Origin: Doris montereyensis
Lineage: Eukaryota > Mollusca > Gastropoda > Nudibranchia > Dorididae
Length of the DNA stretch: 64,000 nt
NCBI GenBank assembly: GCA_037039925.1
Contig: JAXRKP010000418.1
Coordinates: 67,001-131,000 of the forward strand
Direction of reading: 5' to 3'
The translations under genes were made by a program, and so were the position numbers. Shown piece by piece: positions 13,627 through 24,312 of this stretch (the stretch's first letter is position 1; each line of letters begins with the position of its first letter). The notes beneath the pieces are model-generated. The model was given only the letters and a program-made list of their open reading frames with translations, searched no databases and was not told the origin of the DNA.

Positions 13627-16600
13627 GAGAAAAAGAAAACTCAAGCTGAACTCAAAAGTCTCATTCTATACAAATCATGCCTGATTTGGTCTAGGTAGAG
13701 GGGAAGTTTGAAGACCAGATGCCCTAATTGACACTTGCATGTCAGCACATGTTTCGAATGGCACTCCAGAATCTTAGTTGACCAGACTAGGTGGGAAAAA
13801 GATCATTCCCTCTTTATTTGAGACCAACATTGCTTAGAAGCCACAGACATTGAATTCAGGGTTGGCATGTTGGTGGTGAATAAAACTAAGGCTGCTAAAA
13901 GCTCTTAACGATCATAAGAAAGGAAGTTTCACCGAAGTCTGTCCTTTGACAAATGATTCACAGCAAGATGTGGAAAGAATTTTCCCAAATATCATCTCAA
14001 CCATCCACTTTTCCCTGCCCTTTGCATGTAATTTGAATGGATTGTGTCATTATGCGCCTTTAGAAGCTTTTGGAACATGGACATCTCCTAAATTTTCGTC
14101 AAGACATTAGAAAATTGCAAGCTCTTGAAAAGACTGAAGGGTCAGTAATGTATAGGAAAGGATGGGATGCACATTGATAGTTTGAAATCCTGTGTATCGA
14201 CTTTCTAATTTCACACAATGTATTGACATGTAGAATTATAAGACCCCGAAAAAATGTGGCTCTTAGCAGAGTGTGCTAAATTATAATGCTTTTGAACAAT
14301 AAGCATTCCAATACAGTGCATGTAACAAATTATATCTCTTATTGAGGAAAAATCTACGTCGCACTAATTTACTTCTCATCTATCTTCCAAGAAATTGCTT
14401 TTATTATATAACAATGAATTTATAACGCCATGACTACAAAATACCCTGCTCTACACAGCTAGCGACTATAGGACCAGATGTCAATCATTCGGTTAAAGCC
14501 AGTCTTATCTTTCCTTCATGTTCAATGACAGGGCAGGGTTGCAAGGGAGGAGACGAGCAGGGCTCCAAGATGCGCGTTCCGTGAGATTATTACATAACAT
14601 GACTGATAAATGCGCAACCTTCCCCGTTATCGCCTTAACTAAGACACAATGCTAGCTGTACAGCGCTTAAGCTAGAAAAAGGGTGTATCAACCACATGGT
14701 CACATGTCCAGTGTTGGTTGCACGTTCCACAGCAGAGTCTCTAGCTGTAAGCGATCGGGACAACAAGCTGCGCTTTTCTTGGGTTAACTATGTAAATGTT
14801 ACATGCGCACGACAGTGCCTAGTCTTGCCTGCACCGGCTCTTGTCACTCTTATCCACCCGTTCCCTCCCTGATTTTACCCATGGAGATCGTACTCCGTAT
14901 GACATGCGTGTCAAGAAATTAAAAAATATTCAGTTGCAGAGTGTTTCCACTATCCATTCCTTCTTGTAGTCTTGAGTGAGGAGGAATGAACAACCTATGA
15001 GAAGAGGTTAGGTCTATAATGGGGTCTTATCATCAAGCCAGGTAACAACAAATAAAACTGAAACGATAACAAACATCTAAGAAAACAAAAAGTTTATGTC
15101 CAAATAAGACTGGCGACGTAAATACAGGTAATGGGTTGTAGCCATTGGCTCCATCAAAATGCACCTTGCGAAAATGCACATTTTTTTTGTCACCTGCGGA
15201 CCGTGCATTCTGGAGAAGAGACTACTATACTAAAAAGTACAGTGTCGTAAACAAAATAGGAGGACAGACCAGGACATTAGCGACATTTTGGAATCCACAG
15301 ATCGCATCCTTAAATACAAACATCTGTATTTTCAACACAAACATAAAATCAATCCTGTATGCCTGTGAAACATGGTGCACCACAAAAACATCAACAAGAA
15401 GACTTCAAACATTTATTACGAGATGCCTTAGACAAATCCTATTCATCAAATGGTTTGATAAAACTACAAATGAAGAACTTTGGGAAAAGACACATCAAGA
15501 ACCGATAGAAGTACAAATTAAGAAGGAAATGGGGATGGCTGGGACACACATCAGGCCTTAAAGTGGAATCCACAAGGGACACTCGGTCAAGGAGACCAAG
15601 GACAACATAGAGGTCAGCCCTGCAGGAAGCTCGGCAGCTGGGCCTTTCCTGGAACCAGAGCTGGTAAGCAGGACAGAGTAAAGTGGAGAGGCCTCATTGG
15701 CAACCTATGCCCCACCCGGGGTACAAAGGTATAAAGTCACTGTACTAAAATTGTATGCAGTTATAAATTTCACCATAAAAAGAAAATTTTGAACGCAAAA
15801 TAATGGTATCTGTATGAAAGTTCAAAGTATCTTTTAGGGATAAGAATCGCCTAAAACCAAACACACAAACTTTGACAAATATGTCTAGAATCTTTATCAG
15901 GGATTGTTTCATCTCGAACAGATAAATTCTTGTTGAAAGTGGAATAATGTGAAGCCATGTTGTTAGGGATTCAATATGGCGAGTGGAAAGAGTAAACAAA
16001 GACTCCACTCCAGGCAAATGACCTATTTACTACTATACACACTATCAATTTCCTTATTTTATGAAATATTTTGATGAAAACTTATTTCCGTGACAAAATT
16101 ATCTCTATATGTACATAAAACATTTTTTAAAAGAAGCAAAATTGCAACAAAAGGAGACGTGGCATAGATCAAAGTGATTGCAATTCCATGTTTGGACTCG
16201 TTGAGATTAAGAAATTAAATATTAAAAAATGTTAACTGTATAGACACAGACTAAACCATTTATGTTCCATTTAACCTTAACAACACTGAATACATTATAA
16301 TATATGTATTTCAAAAGATGTAAAACGAAAGATGAGCTATCTCTTGAAGGTAGAAGTAAAGTATCACTTTCTTACCTCATCTTCAGATTCATTATGAGGA
16401 ACTGCAAAACAATTCGTCACCTCTACGACACCTTTCTCTGATGAACCTGGACCATGAGAAAATACACAAGAAAGAAATAATTGTTTTAATAGAGTATTAA
16501 AATAAAGCCCCTCCCACTCAATGAAAATAAATTACACTCAAACCTTGTTATACCTCCAACTTTCCATCAACGCAAGGTATTTCATTGTTTTTGTATAGTA

Positions 16601-17903
16601 GTGGATCCAACACTATACAAAAACAATGAAACACCTTGTTATACGCTAATGATGTGGTAGGAAAATTCCTTAATAAATATAGTAAAATACAACCCATTAT
16701 ACTGCCATCGTGCATCCCCACCAGTTTCCCCAAAGTGATGTAAGCTGACAGAAGTAGAATCTAGGTCACAGATAACAGAATCAAACACACACTACACACA
16801 AGGATCACTGCCATAATACTCTAACGTTTCTAAAAAAAGATGACACTGACACGAGTGACACACAGCTTCTTTATGAGAATGAGTTTGAAGGTTTAAGACA
16901 ATGTTTGCCGCCCACTGCTTAGATCTAGGTCTGCCGATTGAAAAGTAGCATCAGCATAGGTCCATAACTCATCATCCTGACAAAAGATTGACGGGGTAGG
17001 CATGACCTTGATTGAGACCAATTGAGTGGCGAGGAATTAGGCTTCACAGCAGCGATATAACCTAGGCGTATTCATTTTGAGTTAAGGGTGTTTCTGTCAA
17101 TGTTGTTAATCAATATTATTTCTAGACTACATATAAGAGACCAGGGCGGTCTTACTACAATATAACAATCGAAGTGACTATTCGCAATAATGATGAATAC
17201 CTGAGAGAGAGAAAATGATACTTGTCATTTTGAGACCTTGACCCCCCCATGGTGTTGCTGGTAGATCACTTAACTTTTATCTTGCTGTTTTCTATTAATT
17301 CACTTTGAGATCACCGCAATCATGGGTGCCAGCACCCAAGGTCACTGAAACCTGAACTTTAATTTTTCAACTTTGCCAAACCTGAAAATGCTCCCAAACG
17401 CGCAACATAGGCATAACCTATTGTATAGTGTAATTGTATTAATGTCATGTATTCTGTATAAGCGACTACAAAAAACACTAAAACACTTACAATACATACA
17501 GTTGTCTCTTTCTAGGTGAAACAGAGAATTCGACTATTTGAGAACATCGCCAAGCCGGAGATTTTTTTTTGACAGAATCTGTCAAAACAGACTTCCGGTT
17601 TGAACCGGGTAAATTTGAATGAAACAACAAAACCGCCAACACGCCTCTCTCTCTCGCACACTAATCATACACACAGGGAGGAGAGAAATACAAGACCAAG
17701 AAAGATAGATTAGAAGGAGACAGGAGAGTGACACACATACATGTGCAAGATATAGAGAGACATACACATATACATATCTTCAAATCACACATGCCACATA
17801 CATCTAGACCTAATGTTGAATCGTGACACAAGACCTAAAATGATATGTAAAAGGGAATGGAGATACACTTACACACACGTGAGTGAGTGAGAGAGAGAGA
17901 AGA

Positions 17904-17987
<84 letters not shown>

Positions 17988-20084
17988 AGGCAGAAACAGA
18001 GAGACAAACACAAGACTAAGAAAGATAGAACAATAATAATAAAATACAATTCTATTGCGATGTCAAAGCTATACATGGACCAAATGTTAAGAGGATTCAT
18101 CAATTAGACTTTGAGAAAGATTAATTGAAGAGCTCAAGTTATCATTGGGTCCAATTTTTGTGAAACCTGCCATATAGATCTATATCACATCTGTCTAGAC
18201 CTAGAGTGAAGTCCCCGGCACTCGCACACTAACGGTCGGAAGGGCATGTCACTCTTGTAACTTAAGCTCTTTGTGCTTGATCCTGAATTTGATGCTACCA
18301 TGTTTAAGAGTTATCTTTTCCTGAGCGAGAGGTGGCGTGTCGAGCCCATTGTGTGATTGACTTTCGCACACGACCCTTTTTCGCACGACCATTATGGTTC
18401 CCCATCTCGCACAGCAAACTTGAGAGTTGCCTGAAGTCGCACAGCCTGTGCTCCGGCACTCGCAAGTCTCAAAGTGCACTGTAAATGACCCCGATTTATG
18501 ATCAAATCCAAAGTTTTGATACAATTTAGCTCAGTAAAAAGCTTTGAGAGTTGTTTCATTGCTAACAATGGCTAACTCACCCCCAAAACAGTTCCGTAAC
18601 CCTCTCACAATTAATTTACTCATGTCACACAGCTAGCGCCAGCAGTTACCCACTCACTCTCTGACACCTTAATTAAAACACATGATGTCGCATAGACAGC
18701 ACCAGCAGTCACACACTGTAGTGTAAAACAGAAGAGCTGAGAAACAAATGTTGGATATAAAAGTCATGATTTTATTTATGATAATACTTAACAACTTTCT
18801 CAAACATGTTATTTTCTCAATCTCATTCATGCTCATCCCTTGCAAACTTGCATCCTTCAGACAACCTATGTGAAACCACCTCCCACAATCGCAGCCAATC
18901 CATTCACAAAATTCACTGTCTTTTCACCAACTCAGAATATTTTATATTCTTTAGGCGAGATTTTATAGTTGAAGTCATTTCTGAAAGTGAAAGATTTGTT
19001 AATCAGTTTTGTTACTCAAAAATTAAAATATGAACTCTCTTTCTCTCTCTCCAGCAAAACGTAGTTTAAAAGCCAATTTGTGTGTTTTGTGAATATTTTT
19101 TGGGTGTGAGCCACAAAAAATAGCCGTAGTCAGCATCGTATTATGCTTTACTACCCAATTTACTCAAATATGAGTGAGAGTTGGGCGCTGTGCGACTAGT
19201 GGCACTCCTATAGAAAACTGATCCCCCTTTCGCACAGTCCCATAAACAGCATAATAGCTACGAACACGCGTCATTCCAAGGCATGAGCTAAATATAGAAG
19301 GGATTTTCCTGTCATTCTCAACAACAAAAACTAAATATAGAACTATTCCCATAATTCCATATCACTGAGTAAAGTTACAGGGCCCACTAGCGAAAAAATA
19401 AAAATGGCGGATGTTCTTACTTACTTCTCGATTCGCAAAGATTTTCTTGTAAAAAAAATATAGCAGATAAGGACGTGTCGTCTCAAAAAATAGGTAGGAA
19501 GCGAAGGGAAAGGATAACTGTGTATGTGCGATACGTGGTGGCCGGGGAAAACAGCGTAATTTCGGTAACAATCGAGCGCGAAAGCACGAAGTGTGCGAGA
19601 GATGGGCGTGTGCGAGTACTGGCGACTTGACTCTAGATCTAGATTTACTTTTATTTCTGTTTATCTCATGATTTATATTTATTTGAAAATGTGTATATCT
19701 AGATTCTATTCACAAGTTCAAAAGTTACAGCCGTATGAATGTTGTTCCAATACTTTTGCTGCTCAGTATAGATAGTGATCTAGATATCTAGATCTGGATC
19801 TCTTCCGATCCATATGTTGTGCGCTGATACCGATATAATTGATTTATAGAGAGATTGTATCATACCTATCAGTGAAGTTGAAGCCGGCGAACCAGACTGA
19901 TCAAACAGCTTACATAGTTGGCATACATCAATAAGTTTTCCTATGATGTATAAAACAATAAAAAATATATATTACCTAACAATGTTCCAATAACTCTCTT
20001 TGTGTCCTCATGTCTTCTTTCATAGGCATCAATAATGCTGAATAAAACCACAGGGTGGACCTTACACACCGTGTTCGACGCCAT
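3190..20084 (-). CDS. EIF3F: Eukaryotic translation initiation factor 3 subunit F (8 coding exons)
   Basis: Coding exons in transcript order: 20084-19976, 16446-16376, 11905-11826, 10975-10838, 10399-10308, 9232-9098, 7827-7714 and 3267-3190. All junctions are GT/AG with compatible phases. Seen: [18 protein letters not shown] and RVIGTLLG in exon 1, [16 protein letters not shown] in exon 2, [12 protein letters not shown] and PVHITVDT in exon 4, [13 protein letters not shown] in exon 5, and [13 protein letters not shown] to [16 protein letters not shown] in exons 7-8. This is an MPN domain plus the eIF3f C-terminal helices. The HxH zinc site of active MPN+ proteases is absent ([13 protein letters not shown]), as in other eIF3f. 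The start ATG sits in TCAAAATGGCG; an in-frame upstream ATG (20177) has a poorer context. The coding total is 817 nt, one base more than 271 codons plus stop, owing to an apparent insertion in exon 6. eIF3f is a cytoplasmic core subunit of eIF3, which helps load mRNA on the 40S ribosome. The protein is near Drosophila length and lacks the Pro/Ala-rich N-terminus of mammals. Confidence 0.95.
3658..3725 (-). repeat. tRNA-like fragment, possible SINE head
   Basis: Read on the minus strand, the segment has a tRNA-like layout ending near GGTCCGAGCCCCGCTG, with a weak B-box. It lies in eIF3f intron 7. It does not fold as an obvious functional tRNA. Low confidence. Confidence 0.25.
4070..4215. repeat. 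(GA)n microsatellite, about 145 bp
   Basis: Long AG repeat with a few interruptions, in eIF3f intron 7. Read along the eIF3f transcript it is a CT tract. Confidence 0.95.
4740..6540 (-). mobile_element. LINE copy with endonuclease tail and reverse transcriptase (family A, copy 1)
   Basis: On the minus strand the translation runs from an apurinic endonuclease end ([13 protein letters not shown], near 6450-6540), through RT boxes ([14 protein letters not shown] near 5780; FVDDLVLFG near 5520), to the C-terminal GSETWTLDS...WFGHV block (about 4950-5160). The last conserved residues (VEWKLIKK) are near 4745. The copy is broken by stops and frame changes and lacks the part between [10 protein letters not shown] and the FVDD box. 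It lies in eIF3f intron 7. It matches copy 2 at 32770-36150 and a fragment at 24086-24312. It is an APE-type non-LTR retrotransposon; the clade is not fixed. Confidence 0.85.
7010..7135 (-). repeat. SINE fragment
   Basis: The tail of this segment (TCTTTCTCAAGACAACGTCG and the AGGATTCAAATCTGGGACC B-box region) matches the SINE copies at 27355, 41265 and 52085. The tRNA head is degenerate. Confidence 0.5.
7369..7443. repeat. (GA)n microsatellite, about 75 bp
   Basis: Pure AG repeat in eIF3f intron 7. It is CT along the transcript. Confidence 0.95.
7533..7612. repeat. CAGT-ended MITE remnant
   Basis: Starts CAGTGATTCGATAATCCGGA and repeats the GATAATCCGG core. An inverted partner (TCGAATTATCGACACG) lies at 7593-7608. 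A second GATAATCCGG occurs near 3791. No clean far end is visible, so this is probably a truncated element. Confidence 0.35.
9199..9205 (-). other. EIF3F: Apparent +1 frameshift in eIF3f exon 6
   Basis: Exon 6 begins in frame ([12 protein letters not shown]), but the conserved continuation ([12 protein letters not shown]) is in the next frame. The switch falls at the TTTTGGG run on the plus strand. Removing one base here restores an open frame through all later exons. Confidence 0.75.
9570..10120. repeat. Dispersed repeat, copy 3 (inverted)
   Basis: Inverted match to 360-880. It includes the GCTGCTACAACAAGGGAAAC-like segment, written GCCGCTACAACAAGGGAAAC here, and one arm of the MITE at about 9915-9965. 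It lies in eIF3f intron 5, with an (AT)n run at about 9760-9775. Confidence 0.6.
10460..10585. repeat. 27-bp tandem repeat, about 4-5 units
   Basis: Units of about 27 bp around GGTAATGTAAATCTATAAA are repeated in eIF3f intron 4. The central units are nearly identical and the outer ones diverged. Confidence 0.85.
12655..12960. repeat. Interspersed repeat, non-coding
   Basis: Contains GCACATGTTAAAGACCCCTT after CTGTGTGCAGATCACA, a layout I associate with common molluscan short repeats, and a C-run at about 12767-12775. No coding frame. It lies in eIF3f intron 2. The family name is not known to me. Confidence 0.4.
13457..13630. repeat. (GA)n microsatellite, about 170 bp
   Basis: Imperfect then pure AG repeat in eIF3f intron 2. 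It is CT along the transcript. Confidence 0.95.
15230..15745 (+). mobile_element. LINE fragment, C-terminal RT end (family B)
   Basis: The plus-strand translation shows [19 protein letters not shown], then [15 protein letters not shown] and [18 protein letters not shown]. After a frame change come LKWNPQGT... and [17 protein letters not shown] before a stop near 15730. This C-terminal block is typical of LINE polyproteins and differs from families A, C and D here. The 5' part is missing. It lies in eIF3f intron 2. Confidence 0.75.
16535..16700. mobile_element. TA-flanked MITE-like sequence with internal hairpin
   Basis: Begins CACTCAAACCTTGTTATACC after a TA. A near-identical start occurs at 56166. 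It contains a hairpin with a 20-bp perfect stem (16580-16599 with 16612-16631). The far end is not clear. It lies in eIF3f intron 1. Confidence 0.45.
17880..17986. repeat. (GA)n microsatellite, about 105 bp
   Basis: AG repeat in eIF3f intron 1. It is CT along the transcript. Confidence 0.95.
18201..19636. mobile_element. 1.4-kb element with 29-bp terminal inverted repeats
   Basis: The left end (18201-18229, starting CTAGAGTGAAGTCCCC) and right end (19608-19636) are inverted copies agreeing at about 25 of 29 positions; both end in the motif CTCGCACAC. The interior has no transposase frame. It repeats CGCACA-type motifs near 18365, 18387, 18405, 18437 and 19231. Both ends abut TCTAGA-rich sequence, so any target duplication is hidden. 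It lies in eIF3f intron 1. Probably a non-autonomous DNA transposon of unknown family. Confidence 0.6.
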
Positions 20085-20450
20085 TTTGATCTTTAAATGC
20101 GGATCTAATGTATGGAAAACTGTGACTTTATTTCCAATAAAACTTGACCCATAGATTAAATAGATTTGGTTGTTCAAGTTGGATTGAAAAAATTGTTTTG
20201 CAGAAAAAAAATTATGCTTTGTAAATAAAAAAAAAGAAATTTAAAATAAGTTTCCTTTACTGCTCCATGACTGTTCTTTTCACGGCATGACCTTATAATT
20301 ACTTCCGGAGCATGGAATGGAGTCAGTTGGGCTAGAATGTTATTCTCTCTTTCATTCATCTGTCTCCGTGACATTAGCCTCAGCTCATTCGGTTTCCTCA
20401 TGTTGGCTGGGTTTCAGGACTAGGAGGCTTGCACATAGCTATTGATAATG
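20085..20450. promoter_or_regulatory. Presumed promoter region of eIF3f
   Basis: This is the sequence directly upstream of the eIF3f start codon. No TATA box or CpG cluster stands out. NFRKB points away on the other strand, so a shared promoter is possible, but no first exon of NFRKB can be fixed here. Confidence 0.3.
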
Positions 20451-20584
20451 TAATCATGGCTTTTTTTTAAATCAAGCTATGTATTTTATCTGGAAATCAA
20501 GACATTGATGGGTGACAGAGATCTAATCTAGATTTTAGATTCTACTATAAGATGTTTCAATTTTAGATCCAAAATCTTTATAAT

Positions 20585-20835
20585 CTTTAGAACTAAAGCT
20601 AGATCTAGATCTAGATCTAGATCTACACTGACTACTGTCAGTCTTAGTATTAACTCACACTCACTGTACTATATGATTTGATTAGCATGGAAACTATATC
20701 TATAGATCTAGTCAGGGAGTAAGAGAATATTAATTAATCTATCTATCTAGATTTGTTTCTCAAGATCAAGATTTAATTTTAGATTTCTAGAGCTATTTAT
20801 TTAGATTTATCTAGATCTAGATCTAGTCTAGATCT
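20585..20835. repeat. CTAGAT-type simple repeats
   Basis: Short runs of the palindromic hexamer CTAGAT/AGATCT at about 20599-20625 and 20810-20835, with single units between. The motif also recurs near 19790, 49650-49860 and 63317. Confidence 0.8.
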
Positions 20836-21399
20836 AACCTTTTTCTTCTGGTGTCAGACTTTTTAACTTTCATCAAGAGAATCTGTCAATCTATCATGTT
20901 CTAATTCAAGTAATTGTCAATTAATAAGTAAATACAGGTAATGTCTTTAAATTTAGTCTTTACTCAGAGTTCCAGTTTAGATTAAAAGTCATTGATTAAC
21001 CTGTATGGAACCTTACCATGCCTGACTATTTCTGGGCTCTCATACTTATTATGGCATGGTAGATTTATCATAACAAAGCCCAGCTTGCCTGAATTGCTCA
21101 TGGTGTGAAGTCTAGCCTTTTGTGTATGGATGGGAGATACCGTGAAAGTGGGCCTAGTTTTGTTTTATTAGTCATAGACATAAGCTCAACAAAAGGACGA
21201 GGTTATGTTTTTTGGTACTGTAAATTGCCACCAGAACTTTCTGGTACCAATGGATGGTTCGTCAATCATCATCGGTTTCTTAGAGAGCTCTTTTTAAATA
21301 AAATAACAGAATTCTTTGATCCGCCACCATGGGGGAAAGGGCTCTTAAGACTTCACAAGAACATGTCCCTGACCCGAAAATGAATGTAACTAAACAATG

Positions 21400-22669
21400 C
21401 AAACCTGCCAAGTTTCCTGATTTTATTGGGAAACTTCCGATTTGGAACCCCCATTCCCAACATCCCGATACGGCCGCAATTTTCCCGATATTTTGTTCTT
21501 GAGAGCGAAAAATTATTTTGGTGAAGAAAATTGCGAATTATAATTTCTACTACTCTCTACTAAGTACTAAGCTTATAATTGTACATGGTAGAAATAATTC
21601 AAGACAATGAAACATTTTTTGGTTCGATACTAAATATAAATAGTTTCATTGATAGTAATCATAGATTAAATTCAGTGATTTTGTGTACTTGATTTTCACC
21701 TATTAATGCTGTTTGGCTAGAAACTGCTTTCACTTTGCTAGGTTTAAATTGTAATCATTTAAATACAGTCTATTAATATTATCATTCTTTCACAGTTTGA
21801 GTCTTTTTCCTTTGTTTACGAAACTGATGACTGACATATTATTTTCTATATCTAGCACTCTTTCTCGATTGTGTCTGTTTTCTTCGAATCTTACCTGGAT
21901 TATATTTTTTATTAGTTTTACCTTCATTTTGGATTTATTCAATCCTGATTTATTAACTAATTTACTGCTGTTTTTATAATTTACAGTGTTTAAAATTGGA
22001 ATACTAGGCTCTACAACTGAGATCTAGATGATATAAACGTTTTATTTCGAATTGGGCATGGATCGATTTCTGAAAAAAAAGGCCTTTGGAAATAGAACAT
22101 TCAGAAGATGTGGAACCTAGATCTAGTTGTAATACTAATAATTCTCAACCAAGCAAAAAACCTAAACCAAGTGTTAAATTAGGGGGAGGAATATAGGAAG
22201 GAATGGCCATGCATTAAAACTTCTGTGAAAGGGGAGAGCTTTGCACATTGTGTACCTTGTGGTTTTAGATGTTAGCATTGCCAGTGGTGGGAAGGATGAC
22301 ATCATAAAACATGTGAAAACTGCAAAGCATGCTACTGCAGTTAAGGAGTCTATCCAGTAGGAATATCAGTGGCTTCATAACCAAGGACAGAGATTGCTCT
22401 GTGATTAGGGCAGAGGTTTTATGGACAAAATTTATTTTTGAGAAAAACTTGCCTGTCTCGGTTAGTAATCAGTTCGGGACTCTGTTAAGAAGAGTAAGAG
22501 AAAGGTACCCAGATTCGGAAATCGCTAAATTTGCTTGTGGTCGCACAAACACAACTGCGATAGCATAGGGGTGCACTGTCCGTTATTGCAAATGTGAATC
22601 GATCGACATGTCACGATTAAAAAAATATTCGTTTTCCCTATTTTGTCCCTGAAAAGGTTGGCAGGTCTG
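21400..22669 (+). mobile_element. Decayed hAT-like DNA transposon
   Basis: The ends look inverted: CAAACCTGCCAAGTTTCC at 21400 against CAGACCTGCCAACCTTTTC read inward from 22669. Inside, from an ATG at 22058 (MDRFLKKK), broken frames give KEWPCIKTSVKGESFAHC and a zinc-finger-like CAHCVPCG segment. The stretch 22395-22565 reads VIRAEVLWTKFIFEKNLPVS and then DSEIAKFACGRTNTTAIA. This matches the N-terminal part of hAT-type transposases. The catalytic part is absent and stops are present. No clear 8-bp target duplication is visible. Confidence 0.65.
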
Positions 22670-24085
22670 AGAATGGCTAGGTGTTTTTTTATTTTTATGC
22701 CAAATAATGTTAAATATCAGATATAAGTATTCTATTGAGTCCATCCCCATTTCCCTCTTAAAGAGTCATGTTTTTCAGTCAAGTGAACATTCTTGGTCAC
22801 ATGCCATTGACGACACGTTATGCAACACTGCTTGGATCCGTCGACTGAGAGTTTCTTGGTGTTATATGTGACACAACGCTGGGGAATCTGCACAGGAGAG
22901 TTCCCTGGCTGTTCCTTAGTTGTCAAGAAGCTATAAAGTCTGTATGTGTGGTCAGCTCCACCACAGGCGGTGCCTTGCTGTTGGTGATTGCTAAAACCGA
23001 TAAAATTTCACAGCTTGTATATGTCAAGTGATGATGCGATAAGTATAGGCCGATATTTGCTCAGAGAGTGGGATGAAAGAGAAACGCAACAACAGCAGCA
23101 AGAGCCTACCAAAGAGAAAATCGACAATGTGTCTGCCCGTAGTCCCATCGGCATCCCAAACCAACCTCTACCCCTCTCTGACTGTTTACAATCACATAAA
23201 GCACCGTGAAAGTGTTCAAGATCTCGCTTGTTAGACTAGTGCAAACTTGTGTCTTTATCGTTCAATAATTGTTTCATGGAATATGGGACAGGATGGGGGT
23301 GGTAACTGAGAAATCTTGAATTCTACTTGAACCTGTGCTATAATTAGTATTATTTTCTCTTTCTCTTGTTTAAATGCATTAGTTTTAGTATGCGAAGAAG
23401 ACATTGTGTGCATAGCAGGGACGTAGAATCACCATCGTTCTACTAGGATTCTAAACCTCCCGTATTACACAATTATTTTATTAAGTTTTTAGAATGTAGT
23501 AAATCATGAAAGCCTATTGATTGCCGTACTCGTTTACATTTTCACTTACTATAAGCCTAAATGAGCTTTGCTAATGTAATCGAATCTAACCCAAACTGCT
23601 TCTGAAGTCAGTCTCCGTTTTGACACGCATGTCATCTTCGTTTTGGCGTGTGCAAGGGTAGCGCATAAATGAGGACAGACAAAGGAAAATATTTACAAAG
23701 TCGAACAGACAATCTCCCCCCCACCCCATTGTTTCTCAATGGTATTTTTACACAAGATAAACAACGAGGATAAAAATCTAATTATTATTGGTTTTCTAGA
23801 ATCTGCATTTTTATATTCTAGATCTAAAATTCTATGTTTAATAGAATCTATTGCTCAATTGCACAATAGGGTGCGTGGTTAATCCATAATTTATTATGGA
23901 TTCATATCTACAGACAGGTTGAGGACAGTAATAATTATGTCTGACAGTGCTATTCTGACTTTCCGATTACTATTAATGCATCCACTATAAATGACGATCT
24001 CGAAATTGAGAGTTAAATCAATTTATGTATTTTCCTTTTTCTTTTCAACATCTAGATATAGGTTTTAGATTCTTGATCAGATTAT
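22670..24085. other. No gene recognised
   Basis: Non-coding sequence. A minus-strand frame at 22732-22926 has two CxxC-like pairs, but no family is recognised. Confidence 0.4.
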
Positions 24086-24312
24086 TTCTTTATTAGTTTC
24101 CATTTTACCTTCCTGTGTATTGGTTTAGATGCCCGAAATAATCTTTCTTCGGGCTGCCCTGTCCTGACATTTTTGGTTTTCTTCTGTGAAGGTTAACTTT
24201 CTTCACTTTAATGCTTCATTTTTTTTTTCTTTCGGATATCTCCAAGGTCTGTCTTTTACCTTGGTATTTAGCGTTGTATACTGATTTAGCTATTCTCTTA
24301 TCATTCATTATG
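24086..24312 (-). mobile_element. LINE fragment (family A, copy 3)
   Basis: Matches the 3' end of LINE copy 1 (4745-4955) on the same strand, including the segment around ATGCCCGAAATAATC. It is a short 3'-end piece. Confidence 0.7.

Noticed and set aside
4070..18107. Ser/Leu- and Arg/Glu-repeat open frames over the GA tracts (for example 7306-7513, 13411-13684, 17810-18107)
   Set aside because: They are translations of dinucleotide repeats. No splice context or conserved domain.
22732..22926. Minus-strand frame with CITC-like cysteine pairs as a zinc-binding protein
   Set aside because: Too short, no family recognised, and next to a decayed transposon.
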